Source: Bordetella genomosp. 13 (GTDB lineage: Bacteria; Pseudomonadota; Gammaproteobacteria; Burkholderiales; Burkholderiaceae_B). Taken from it: DNA of 64,000 nt. A model generated the notes under the pieces. It ran no database searches. It saw only the letters and a program-made list of their open reading frames with translations, and had not been told where the DNA came from. This document shows positions 42,656 through 50,882 of this stretch, piece by piece; within the stretch, counting starts at the first letter, position 1, and each line of letters starts with the position of its first letter. The stretch lies in the NCBI RefSeq assembly GCF_007679965.1, contig NZ_VEHL01000008.1, forward strand, positions 124,001 through 188,000. The letters run 5' to 3'. The position numbers were made by a program, and so were the translations under genes.

Positions 42656-43530
42656 ATGACGTGGTGTATCGAAGCGCGGAAGCGGCTGCGGCGGTTGAGG
42701 GGAAATACCGGGGCGTCCTGAAGCAATGGCCGATTCCAAAGACCGAACTGCACATACCCACTCGCCTGGGTTCGACATTTGTCGTGATCTGCGGGCCGGA
42801 AAGTGCGCCGCCCGTCGTGCTGCTTCATGGCTCGATGGCCAACTCGGCTGCATGGCTACCCGATGTGGCGCTGTGGTCGACGAAGTTCAGACTGTTCGCC
42901 ATCGACATGATCGGCGAGGCCGGCCTCAGTGCAAAAGTCCGGCCCGATCTCGCCGGGGACGCTCATGCGCTGTGGCTCGACGATGTCTTGGAGGGGCTGG
43001 GTCTGGTACCGGGACGGATGCGCATAGCCATGGTCGGTACATCGCTTGGCGGATGGCTGGCGCTTGACTATGCCAGCAGAAGGCCGTCAACCGTCGGCGC
43101 GCTGGCGCTGATGTGTCCGTCCGGAATCGGCCGACAGAAAAATCTTCTGCTGAAGATACTGCCGCTTCTGCTGCTCGGCTCCTGGGGCAGGCGGCGGATA
43201 TGGGAGCGGGTGTTCGGTCCAGCTCCCAAGGTCGTGCCCCAGGAAATGCAGCCGCTCGTGGAACTCATGAAAAGCATAGGGCGGGCCGCCAAGCCGCGCG
43301 TGATGCGTATTCCACGACTGACGGATGCCCGACTCGGTGAACTCGGCATGCCGATCCTGGCGATCCTCGGCGGGCGGGATGTCCTGCTGGACTCGCGAGA
43401 CACGAGAGACAGGCTACAGCGGGCAGTTCCTTGCGCTGAAATCCAGTTCATCGAAGCGGGCTATCACTTTCTTCCGGGCCAGGCGCCGCGCGTCATGGAC
43501 TTTCTGGAACGAAGCATGCTGCCGTCATGA
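42652..43530 (+). CDS. Alpha/beta hydrolase
   Basis: A 292-residue alpha/beta-fold hydrolase. The oxyanion motif is LLHGSMANSAAW (about residues 58-69), the nucleophile Ser131 is in VGTSLGGWLAL, and the Asp and His of the triad are in ILGGRDVLLD and EAGYHFLPG. No signal peptide; cytoplasmic. The substrate is unknown, probably an ester or lactone. It is the second gene of an ATGA-coupled pair with the HTH protein. Composition is lower in GC than its neighbours. Confidence 0.9.
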   Translation: MNDVVYRSAEAAAAVEGKYRGVLKQWPIPKTELHIPTRLGSTFVVICGPESAPPVVLLHGSMANSAAWLPDVALWSTKFRLFAIDMIGEAGLSAKVRPDLAGDAHALWLDDVLEGLGLVPGRMRIAMVGTSLGGWLALDYASRRPSTVGALALMCPSGIGRQKNLLLKILPLLLLGSWGRRRIWERVFGPAPKVVPQEMQPLVELMKSIGRAAKPRVMRIPRLTDARLGELGMPILAILGGRDVLLDSRDTRDRLQRAVPCAEIQFIEAGYHFLPGQAPRVMDFLERSMLPS

Positions 43531-43741
43531 GATCGATGTCCGCTTATCCGGAACGGATCCTGCGATTCGTCTGGAGTGCGGCGGGGACGGCATTCATCCC
43601 GGGGCGACGCCAGCGAAACAGACTTGTCCGCCATCCGCACCAATCCCGCAATCCGCGCCAAGTAAAATCGGTCAGGAAAGTTCACCCGCGGGCTGTGGGC
43701 ACCCCACGCGGACCCGCCCCGCTGCCATCCAAGAGGTGTGC

Positions 43742-44671
43742 GTGCAGCCAGTCATATCCGTGCAGGGCCTGTCCAAGCGATACAAGTCGGGACACCAGGC
43801 CCTCAAGAACATCAACCTCGACATCCGGCGCGGCGAGATCTTCGCCCTGCTGGGGCCCAACGGCGCGGGCAAGACCACGCTGATCAGCATCATCTGCGGC
43901 ATCGTCAATGCCAGCGAGGGCACCGTGCTGGCCGATGGCCACGACATCGGCGCCGACTACCGCGCGGCCCGCAAGGCCATCGGCCTGGTGCCGCAGGAAC
44001 TGACCACCGACGCGTTCGAGACCGTCTGGAACACCGTCACGTTCAGCCGCGGCCTGTTCGGCCTGCCGGCCAATCCCGCGCACATCGAGAAGGTGCTGCG
44101 CGACCTGTCGCTGTGGGAAAAGAAGGACACGCGCATCATGGCGCTGTCGGGCGGCATGAAGCGCCGCGTGCTCATCGCCAAGGCGCTGTCGCACGAACCG
44201 CGCATCCTGTTCCTGGACGAGCCCACCGCCGGCGTCGACGTCGAACTGCGGCGCGGCATGTGGGAGATGGTGCGGCGCCTGCGCGAGAACGGCGTCACCA
44301 TCATCCTGACCACGCACTACATCGAAGAGGCGCAGGAGATGGCCGACCGCGTGGGCGTGATCCGGCGCGGCGAAATCATCCTGGTGGAAGATACCCAGGC
44401 GCTGATGCGCAAGCTGGGCCGCAAGCAGCTGGTGCTGTCCCTGGCCACGCCGCTGGCGGCGCTGCCCGACGCGCTGCAGGGTTTGCCGCTGGAGCTGTCG
44501 GCCGACGGCCAGCAACTGGTCTACACCTACAACGACCAGCAGGAAGGCGGGGGCGGCATCGCGGCCCTGCTGCGCCGCGTGGACGACGCCGGCATCGTCT
44601 TCAACGACCTCAAATCCTCGGAAAGCTCGCTGGAAGAGATTTTCGTCAGCCTGGTGAGCAAGGAATCATGA
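43742..44671 (+). CDS. ABC-2 exporter ATPase (DrrA/NodI type)
   Basis: A 309-residue ATPase from a GTG with AGAGG nearby; an earlier GTG at 43736 would add two residues. Walker A GPNGAGKTT, signature LSGGMKRRVLIAKAL, Walker B RILFLDEPTAGVD, switch TTHYIEEAQEMADR. The C-terminal 90 residues form the regulatory extension of the DrrA-type group. It overlaps the permease gene by an ATGA, giving a two-gene exporter. The substrate is unknown, perhaps a lipid, polysaccharide or antibiotic. Confidence 0.93.
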   Translation: MQPVISVQGLSKRYKSGHQALKNINLDIRRGEIFALLGPNGAGKTTLISIICGIVNASEGTVLADGHDIGADYRAARKAIGLVPQELTTDAFETVWNTVTFSRGLFGLPANPAHIEKVLRDLSLWEKKDTRIMALSGGMKRRVLIAKALSHEPRILFLDEPTAGVDVELRRGMWEMVRRLRENGVTIILTTHYIEEAQEMADRVGVIRRGEIILVEDTQALMRKLGRKQLVLSLATPLAALPDALQGLPLELSADGQQLVYTYNDQQEGGGGIAALLRRVDDAGIVFNDLKSSESSLEEIFVSLVSKES

Positions 44672-45429
44672 ACTGGTACGGCATACGCGCAATCTATCTG
44701 TTCGAGATGGCCCGCGCCTGGCGCACGCTGGCGCAGAGCGTGGCCTCGCCCGTCATCTCCACGGCGCTCTACTTCGTGGTGTTCGGGTCGGCCATCGGCT
44801 CGCACATGGTCGAGATCGGCGGCGTCAGCTACGGCGCCTTCATCGTGCCCGGCATGATCATGCTGGCCCTGCTGACGCAAAGCACGGCCAATGCGTCCTT
44901 CGGCATCTACATGCCGCGCTTCTCGGGCACCATCTACGAGATCCATTCCGCGCCGGTGTCGTACATCGAGATCGTGATGGGCTACGTGGGCGCGGCCGCC
45001 AGCAAGTCCATCATCCTGGGCCTGATCATGCTGGCCACCGCGCGGCTGTTCGTCAGCTTCGGCATCGCCCATCCATTCTGGATGCTCGCCTTCCTGGTGC
45101 TGACTTCCCTGGCCTTCAGCCTGTTCGGCTTCATCATCGGCATCTGGGCCGACGGCTTCGAGAAGCTGCAGATCATTCCGCTGATGGTGATCACGCCGCT
45201 GACCTTCCTGGGCGGCACGTTCTATTCCATCGACATGCTGCCGCCGTTCTGGCGCACGGTCACGCTGTTCAACCCGGTGGTGTACCTGGTCAGCGGCTTT
45301 CGCTGGAGCTTCTACGGCATTTCCGACGTCAGCGTGTCCGTCAGCCTGGGCATGACCGTGCTGTTCCTGGTGGTCTGCATGGTCATCGTGCGCTGGATGT
45401 TCCGCACGGGCTACCGCATGAAGCAATAG
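44668..45429 (+). CDS. ABC-2 type exporter permease
   Basis: A 253-residue membrane protein with six hydrophobic segments. The ABC-2 signature is in VITPLTFLGGTFYSIDMLPPFWRTVTLFNPVVYLVSGFRW. It starts inside the ATPase stop codon. Permease and ATPase form one unit. The next gene, a GST, is convergent, and a hairpin lies between. Confidence 0.93.
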   Translation: MNWYGIRAIYLFEMARAWRTLAQSVASPVISTALYFVVFGSAIGSHMVEIGGVSYGAFIVPGMIMLALLTQSTANASFGIYMPRFSGTIYEIHSAPVSYIEIVMGYVGAAASKSIILGLIMLATARLFVSFGIAHPFWMLAFLVLTSLAFSLFGFIIGIWADGFEKLQIIPLMVITPLTFLGGTFYSIDMLPPFWRTVTLFNPVVYLVSGFRWSFYGISDVSVSVSLGMTVLFLVVCMVIVRWMFRTGYRMKQ

Positions 45430-45434
45430 CGGCG

Positions 45435-45463
45435 GCGGGCGCCTCGCGCGGGCCGGCGCCCGC
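45435..45463. terminator. Hairpin between convergent exporter and GST genes
   Basis: GCGGGCGCC-(11)-GGCGCCCGC, a perfect 9-bp stem just after the permease stop and 12 bases before the end of the GST gene. It could act in both directions. No U-tract. Confidence 0.5.
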
Positions 45464-45474
45464 GCCGGGCACCC

Positions 45475-46179
45475 TCAGCCGTCGGCGCGCGGGGCCGCGC
45501 GGCCGATGCCGCCATGCGCGTCCAGCAGGCGCTCACGCCAGGCGCGCACGTCCGCATCGTCTTCGCGCAGCAGTTCGACGGGGCTGATGCAGCGTGCCCA
45601 CATGAACATGCCGAACACCGCGTAGTCCGCGTAGGCCGGACCAGTGTCGCCCGACAGATAAGGCTGTTCGCGCAGGGTGTGGCGCAGCGGCAGCAGCACG
45701 CGGTGCAGGGCGTCCAGGTGCGCGGGCCGCGCGGCCTGCAGGGCCGCCAGGCTGCCCAGCCGCTGCTCGCGCGATTCCACGAAATAGTGCCGGTCGCCGG
45801 CGTCCAGGCGGTCGGGAATGTCGGCGATGATGATCTTGGCCACCGCCGGCAGCAGCGCCCTGTCGGCCCAGCTGTTGGTGAAGCGGGCCAGCGCCTGGGC
45901 CTGCGGCGTGTCGAACAGGGCAGGGCACTCGGGAAAGGCCTCGTCCAGGTAGCAGGCGATGCGCCAGGAGTCGTGCACCCATACCGTGTCGTGTACCAGC
46001 ACCGGCACCAGGCCCTGGCCGGTGAAGGCGATCTGCGCCTTGTCGTTGAAACGCCACGGCAGGCCCTGCGCCTGCAGCCCCTTGTGCGCCAGCGCCATGC
46101 GAGTCTTCCAGCAATGGGGACTGAAGCGGACATCCGGATCCGCGCCCGCCAGTTCATACAGTTTCAGCTGCCCAGCCAC
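45475..46179 (-). CDS. Glutathione S-transferase family protein
   Basis: A 234-residue protein with a thioredoxin-like N-terminal domain (LKLYELAGADPDVRFSPHCWKTRMAL, Ser/Cys active-site start; later GLVPVLVHD with the cis-Pro and DSWRIACYLDE for glutathione) and an all-helical C-terminal domain containing GPAYADYAVFGMFMWA. Full length for the family. Substrate unknown. It is convergent with the exporter permease. Confidence 0.9.
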   Translation of the reverse strand: MAGQLKLYELAGADPDVRFSPHCWKTRMALAHKGLQAQGLPWRFNDKAQIAFTGQGLVPVLVHDTVWVHDSWRIACYLDEAFPECPALFDTPQAQALARFTNSWADRALLPAVAKIIIADIPDRLDAGDRHYFVESREQRLGSLAALQAARPAHLDALHRVLLPLRHTLREQPYLSGDTGPAYADYAVFGMFMWARCISPVELLREDDADVRAWRERLLDAHGGIGRAAPRADG

Positions 46180-46378
46180 AGTCGTCTCCTGTCTTTCATA
46201 TCCCTGTCGTGGGGATCGGCGCCAGCATAACAGGGCGGTTCGGGCTACCGTGACCAGGCGGCAAAAGACCGCAACCCCGCCTTGCGATTGCTGCGATGCG
46301 GCATTGCGTCCTCCAATTCTGTGTTCGGAAACCGCCGGAAATGCGGGAAAATGTCAGGAAAATAATGGAGGAGAGGAA

Positions 46379-46852
46379 ATGGCTACCACCTACGAGGGCG
46401 GGTGCGCCTGTAGCGCCGTGCGCTTTCGTCTTACCAGCGAACCGATGTTCGTGCACTGCTGCCACTGCACCGAGTGCCAGCGGCTGACGGGCAGCGCGTT
46501 CGCCATCAGCGCGCTGATCGAGGCCGATCGCGTGCACATCCTGCGCGGCACGCCGCGCGCGCGCGTGCTGCCGACCGACCTGGGACGCACGCGCACGATC
46601 TTCCGATGTCCCGATTGCGGGGTGGCCATGTGGAGCCACCATCCCGACCTGGGCGAGCGCGTGGCCCTGGTGCACACGGGCACGCTGGACCGCGGCCGCG
46701 AACTGCCGCCACAGGCGCATTGCCACGCCCAGTCCCGGATGCCCTGGGTGACGCTGCCCGCCGACCTGCACGTGGCCGACGCCCACTACGAACTGGAGGC
46801 CTGTTGGCCGGCGTCCAGCCTGGCCAGGCTGGACGCCGCACTCGAGACCTGA
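46379..46852 (+). CDS. GFA/CENP-V-domain zinc protein
   Basis: A 157-residue zinc-binding protein of the glutathione-dependent formaldehyde-activating family. The zinc cysteines are in GGCACSAVRF, VHCCHCTECQRLTG and RCPDCGVAMWS. Some members are active on formaldehyde adducts, but most are uncharacterised; here substrates are unknown. GAGGAGAGG upstream supports the start. It is 32 bp before slyX. Confidence 0.88.
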   Translation: MATTYEGGCACSAVRFRLTSEPMFVHCCHCTECQRLTGSAFAISALIEADRVHILRGTPRARVLPTDLGRTRTIFRCPDCGVAMWSHHPDLGERVALVHTGTLDRGRELPPQAHCHAQSRMPWVTLPADLHVADAHYELEACWPASSLARLDAALET

Positions 46853-46884
46853 CGACGCCCGGCGACTTGGGGTCTAATCACGGA

Positions 46885-47103
46885 ATGGATACTCAAGACG
46901 ACACCGAGCGGCGCCTGACGCAGCTGGAAATCAAGGCGGGCTTCGCCGACGACTTGCTGGACCAGCTGAACCAGACCGTGTATCGGCAACAGCAGCAGAT
47001 CGAACTGCTGATGCGGGAGCTGCTCGAGCTGCGCAACCAGGCGGCGCCCGCGGGGGCGGGGCAGTTCCGCAGCCTGCGGGACGAGCTGCCGCCGCATTAT
47101 TGA
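46885..47103 (+). CDS. slyX: SlyX family protein
   Basis: A 72-residue coiled-coil protein: RRLTQLEIKAGFADDLLDQLNQTVYRQQQQIELLMRELLELRNQ is the SlyX pattern, and the end LPPHY is the family's conserved tail. Function unknown; in E. coli it sits near fkpA and slyD. TCTAAT at 46873-46878 could be its -10. Confidence 0.9.
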   Translation: MDTQDDTERRLTQLEIKAGFADDLLDQLNQTVYRQQQQIELLMRELLELRNQAAPAGAGQFRSLRDELPPHY

Positions 47104-47126
47104 GTGGTTTGCCGGCATGGGAGCGG

Positions 47127-47153
47127 GGTTGGGTTCTTGCGGCCGCCGGTGCC
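47127..47153 (+). repeat. Dispersed 27-base intergenic segment, copy 2
   Basis: Matches 36972-36998 at 24 of 27 bases: GGTTGGGTTCTT, two different bases, GGCCGCCGG, one different base, GCC. Here the nested dyad of the first copy is not kept. It lies in the 232-bp gap between slyX and the convergent VOC gene. Confidence 0.65.
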
Positions 47154-47335
47154 TGCCAGTGGGGCCGGCTGCATCAACGTCAGGCCGGTGCATTCAGCAG
47201 CCTCGCATTGCGCGCCTTTCGTTGCGGCCGCCCTCGCGCCCGCGCCCGACGACTTGGCCGGCACGCCCCCCGAACCCGGCAGAGGACGCCTCGATAGCGA
47301 CATCCCTCGCCGCACAGCCACCTCTCAACGCCCCA

Positions 47336-47815
47336 TCACCCCTGCGACCCGCACGTCGGCGCCTTCTCCATCGCCTGCCGTATCTCTTCCGGCGACAGGT
47401 CCTGCTTGTGCGTCGCCAGCGACCACTTGTGCCCGAACGGGTCTATCAGTTGCCCGTATCGGTCGCCCCAGAACATGTCGGCGGGCGGCATGGTGACGGT
47501 GGCGCCGGCCGCGGCGGCCTGGGCCATGGCGGCGTCCACGTCTTCCACGTAGAGATGGATGTAGACCGGGGAGCCGTTCAGGCGCTTCGGGTCGGGGGCG
47601 CCCCACTCGGGCATCGCGTCGAACAGCATCAGGGATGAATCGCCGATGCGCACCATGCCGTGCATCAGCCTGCCGTCGGGCCCGGCCAGGCGGGCCATTT
47701 CGACGGCGTTGAAGGCCTTGACGTAGAAGTCGATGGCGGCGGCGGCGCCTTCGCAGACCAGGTGCGGGGTCAGCGAGTGCATGCCATCGGGAATGGGTTT
47801 GACGGGGGCGGACAT
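47336..47815 (-). CDS. VOC-superfamily protein (PhnB/glyoxalase-like)
   Basis: A 159-residue protein with two beta-alpha-beta-beta-beta halves: LTPHLVCEGAAAAIDFYVKAFNAVE at the start, LFDAMPEWG near the middle, IHLYVEDVDAAMAQAAAAGATV and FWGDRYGQLIDPFGHKWSLAT at the end. This is the PhnB-like subgroup (DUF1338/VOC, metal-dependent fold). The substrate is unknown. It lies leftward, with DUF1428 upstream. Confidence 0.88.
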   Translation of the reverse strand: MSAPVKPIPDGMHSLTPHLVCEGAAAAIDFYVKAFNAVEMARLAGPDGRLMHGMVRIGDSSLMLFDAMPEWGAPDPKRLNGSPVYIHLYVEDVDAAMAQAAAAGATVTMPPADMFWGDRYGQLIDPFGHKWSLATHKQDLSPEEIRQAMEKAPTCGSQG

Positions 47816-48007
47816 GGTCGTGCTCCTGTTACGGGAACGGCGCCGGCCGGAATGGCGGGCGCTTCATGGGTACGACGAACGACACGGAACGGAATCGACA
47901 GCGCACGGGATATTTTCCGGTCGTCTGCGATGGCTGGTTGGCCTGGCTCGGGCGCCGCGCCGTATCCTTGCCGCGCGGCCCGCCTGCCACCGCTTGCCGC
48001 CTGCCCC

Positions 48008-48367
48008 TCAGCCCTTGACCAGCACCTCGAAACCGCCCCAGGCCATGCGCTTGAAGTCGAACACGCCTTCGCAGTCGGTTTCCTTCAGGCGCGGGTCGTT
48101 CATCACCGCCGCGTTGATGCGGTCGCGCTCGGCCTTGTTGGCGAAGCGGATCCACGAGAACACCACCAACTCGCCGTCGCGGGCGCCCGCCGCGGTGCGG
48201 AACGACGCGAAGCCCTCGTGCTCGGGCTCGTCCTGGACGCATTCCCGGAAGTCCAGTGCGCCGTACTCCTTCCAGATGCCGCCGGCGTGCTGCGCCATTT
48301 TTTTGTAGCGCTCCAGGTTTTCCCGCGGGACGGACAGCAGATAGCCATCCACGTACTCTTGTTCCAT
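48008..48367 (-). CDS. DUF1428 family protein (YbaA-like)
   Basis: A 119-residue protein of the DUF1428 family: YVDGYLLSVPRENLERYKKMAQ opens it, followed by WKEYGALDFRECVQDE, VVFSWIRFANKAERDRINAAVM and MAWGGFEVLV. A ferredoxin-like fold with no known activity. It is divergent from the GlxA-like regulator with a 148-bp gap, so that regulator may control it. Confidence 0.92.
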   Translation of the reverse strand: MEQEYVDGYLLSVPRENLERYKKMAQHAGGIWKEYGALDFRECVQDEPEHEGFASFRTAAGARDGELVVFSWIRFANKAERDRINAAVMNDPRLKETDCEGVFDFKRMAWGGFEVLVKG

Positions 48368-48515
48368 TGCGGTGCTCCTCGGGTAAGATGCTGACTATTC
48401 GCTGAACGTTTTTGCGATTTCTTACTCTAATCGGGAAACCACTCCGCCGTAGATAGAGGATTGCGACATTCTTGCGGGTGGAATGCGACCTTAACCCAGC
48501 CGCGACGCTGCTTTC

Positions 48516-49478
48516 ATGAAAAATATTGCCTTTCTGCTGCCTGTTGGCGCAAATATTGCCTCTCTCGAAAATGCCCGCCAGGGTTTCCTGGCGGCCAACC
48601 AGTTCCTGCAGGACCGCGGCGAGGCGCCGCGCTTCTCCGTGCAGATGCTGGCGGCCACGCCGCAGGTGCGGCTGGACGGCGGCCGCTTCACCGTGCATGC
48701 CGACGCGGTGCTGGACGAAGCCCGCGGCGTGGACATCTGCATCGTGCCCCCGCTGACGAATACGCTGCCGGAAGCCATGCAGGCCAACCGCCCCATGATC
48801 GACTGGCTGGTGCGGCACTACAAGGGCGGCGGCGAAGTCGCCAGCCTCTGCCTGGGCGCGGCGCTGCCCGCGGCGGGCGGCCTGCTGGACGGCCAGCGCG
48901 CCGTGGTGCACTGGGCGGCCCAGAACCAGTACGCCGGCCTGTTTCCCACCGTGCAGTGGGTCAGCGACCGCGTGGTGGTGGCCGGCAATGGCATTTATAC
49001 CAGCGGCGGGGCGTTTTCCGCCGCCCACCTGGTGCTGCATTTGATCGAGAAGTACACCGATCGCGACACCGCCATCTGGTGCGCCAAGGTGTTCCAGCTG
49101 GACTGGAGCCGCCAGAGCCAGCTGCCGTTCGCCATCTTCTCGGGCCGCCGCACCCATGGCGACGACGTGGTGCGCCAGGTGCAGGACCACATCGAGGCCC
49201 GCTACGCCGAACGCGTCACGGTCGAGCAGCTGGCCAGCCGCTACGCGCTGGGCCGCCGCACGCTGGAGCGCCGGTTCCGTCAGGCCACCGGCAACAGCGT
49301 GGTGGAGTACCTGCAGCGCATCCGCGTCGAAGCCGCCAAGTCGCAGCTCGAGGGCTCGCGCAAGACGGTGGCCGAAGTGATGTACGAAGTGGGCTACAAC
49401 GACGCCAAGGCGTTCCGCGAGATCTTCGGCAAGCACTGCGGCATGTCGCCCGCGGCCTACCGCGAACGCTACGCCTGA
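48516..49478 (+). CDS. GlxA-type AraC-family regulator with a DJ-1/PfpI domain
   Basis: A 320-residue protein. Residues 1-190 form a DJ-1/PfpI-like domain with Cys112 at the nucleophile elbow (ASLCLGA); residues 215-320 hold two AraC helix-turn-helix units (VTVEQLASRYALGRRTLERRFRQATG, AKSQLEGSRKTVAEVMYEVGYNDAKAFREIFGKHCGMSPAAYR). The DJ-1-like part probably senses a small metabolite, as in arginine-responsive ArgR-type relatives. It is divergent from the DUF1428 gene and may regulate it. Confidence 0.93.
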   Translation: MKNIAFLLPVGANIASLENARQGFLAANQFLQDRGEAPRFSVQMLAATPQVRLDGGRFTVHADAVLDEARGVDICIVPPLTNTLPEAMQANRPMIDWLVRHYKGGGEVASLCLGAALPAAGGLLDGQRAVVHWAAQNQYAGLFPTVQWVSDRVVVAGNGIYTSGGAFSAAHLVLHLIEKYTDRDTAIWCAKVFQLDWSRQSQLPFAIFSGRRTHGDDVVRQVQDHIEARYAERVTVEQLASRYALGRRTLERRFRQATGNSVVEYLQRIRVEAAKSQLEGSRKTVAEVMYEVGYNDAKAFREIFGKHCGMSPAAYRERYA

Positions 49479-49665
49479 TCCTGCCGGACATGGCAGGGCG
49501 CCGCTGGCGAGCTGCCCGCGCCCCCGGCGGCAAGGCGGCCGGTGGGCCGCATCCGTCGCCGGGCGGTAGACGGCGTTCAGAGCTTTGTACGCCGCCGCAT
49601 GCTACACCGACGGCTCCGCCCGCCCCGCGCCTGGTCGCATGGCGGGCCTGCCACGCACGCCTGCC

Positions 49666-50244
49666 ATGCCGCCTTCCGACCTTCCGGCTCCGGCCGACCG
49701 CCCCACCGCGCTGGGGCTCTTCCTCATCTTCGCCCGCATCGGATTGACCAGCTTCGGCGGCGGCCTGAGCGGCTGGTTCCTGCGCGAGTTCGTGCAGCGC
49801 CGCCACTGGCTGACCGAGGACGAATTCCTCAACGGCCTGTCGATCTCGCAGGCCTTGCCCGGCGTCAACGTCAAGAACATGGCGATCTGGATCGGCTATC
49901 GGCTGGCCGGTTCGGCGGGCGCCTTCGCGGGCTTCTGCGGCATCATCGTGCCGCCCGCCATCTTCATCGTGCTGCTGGGCACGCTGTTGGCCTATCTGTC
50001 CGGCAGTCCGCTGACGCACGTGGGCCTGGCCGGCGCGGCCGCGGCGGCCATCGGGCTGTCGCTGTCGATGGCCATCACCTCGATACGGCGGGTGCGCCGC
50101 CGCGCGTTGCCGCTGTGCGTCATGGCGTTCGTCTTCGTGGCCGTGGCGTTCCTGCACTGGCCCCTGCTGTGGATCGTGGCGGGCATGGGCGGCATCAGCG
50201 TCGCGGCCGAATACCTGCGCCTGCGCGGCGTAGCCACGGAGTAG
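49666..50244 (+). CDS. Chromate transporter, N-terminal-half protein
   Basis: A 192-residue CHR-family protein from the ATG at 49666; ATG 49639 is an alternative. FARIGLTSFGGGLSGWFLREFV with the conserved Gly-Gly stretch, ISQALPGVNVKNMAIWIGYRLAGSAGAFAG and a VPPAIFIVLLGTL helix are typical. The CHR family occurs as two short proteins that together make one carrier; the partner follows 4 bp later. It may export chromate or another oxyanion. Confidence 0.9.
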   Translation: MPPSDLPAPADRPTALGLFLIFARIGLTSFGGGLSGWFLREFVQRRHWLTEDEFLNGLSISQALPGVNVKNMAIWIGYRLAGSAGAFAGFCGIIVPPAIFIVLLGTLLAYLSGSPLTHVGLAGAAAAAIGLSLSMAITSIRRVRRRALPLCVMAFVFVAVAFLHWPLLWIVAGMGGISVAAEYLRLRGVATE

Positions 50245-50248
50245 CGCC

Positions 50249-50800
50249 ATGGAAAACCCGGGGCAACGCCTGCTGCTGGGCCTGCTGGCCGTCTTCGCGC
50301 CGCTGTCGCTGGCCACCATCGGCGGCGGACAGGCCACCGTCGCCGAGATCCAGCGCCAGGTGGTGGACGTGCACCACTGGCTGACCCACGCGCAGTTCCT
50401 CAGCGACTTCGCCATCGCCCGGCTGGCGCCCGGTCCGGGCTCGCTGCTGGTCACGCTGATCGGCTGGCAGGTTGCGGGTTTCTGGGGCGCGGTGACGGCC
50501 ACGCTGGCGCTGTTCGGCCCTACGGCCTTCCTGCTGTATGGCGTTGCGTATCTGTGGCGCCGGCATCGCGGCGCGCGCTGGCAACGGGCGCTGGAAGGCG
50601 GCCTGCGCCCGGTGGCCGCCGGCATGATCGCGGCGGCGGTGTACGTGCTGTTCACCGCGCTGGACGGCGGCTGGGCGGCGCGCGGCATCGCGCTGGCGTC
50701 GACGGCGCTGGTGATGACCACGCGCATCAACGCGCTGCTGCTGGTGCTGGGCGGCGGCGGGCTGCTGTTGCTGCTGCACGTGGCCGGCCTGGCGTTCTGA
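50249..50800 (+). CDS. Chromate transporter, C-terminal-half protein
   Basis: A 183-residue membrane protein of the CHR family: FAPLSLATIGGGQATVAEIQRQVVDVHHWLTHAQF, then FAIARLAPGPGSLLVTLIGWQVAG, both the conserved motifs of the family's short proteins. About five or six membrane segments. It is paired with the gene 4 bp upstream. Whether chromate is the substrate is an inference from the family. Confidence 0.92.
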   Translation: MENPGQRLLLGLLAVFAPLSLATIGGGQATVAEIQRQVVDVHHWLTHAQFLSDFAIARLAPGPGSLLVTLIGWQVAGFWGAVTATLALFGPTAFLLYGVAYLWRRHRGARWQRALEGGLRPVAAGMIAAAVYVLFTALDGGWAARGIALASTALVMTTRINALLLVLGGGGLLLLLHVAGLAF

Positions 50801-50807
50801 CGGCCTG

Positions 50808-50827
50808 CCGCGACGGCCCCGTCGCGG
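50808..50827. terminator. Hairpin after the chromate transporter pair
   Basis: CCGCGACGG-CC-CCGTCGCGG, perfect 9-bp arms, with no U-tract after it. It also falls in the leader of the next gene, so it may be regulatory. Confidence 0.4.
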
Positions 50828-50882
50828 AACTATCGCGCCATACGCCATCTAATCCAGCAAGAACAACTCACGGCCCGTTTTC

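Noticed and set aside
41777..43530. A prophage or integrated plasmid remnant
   Set aside because: No integrase, att-like repeats or phage genes are seen; the HTH domain alone does not show this.
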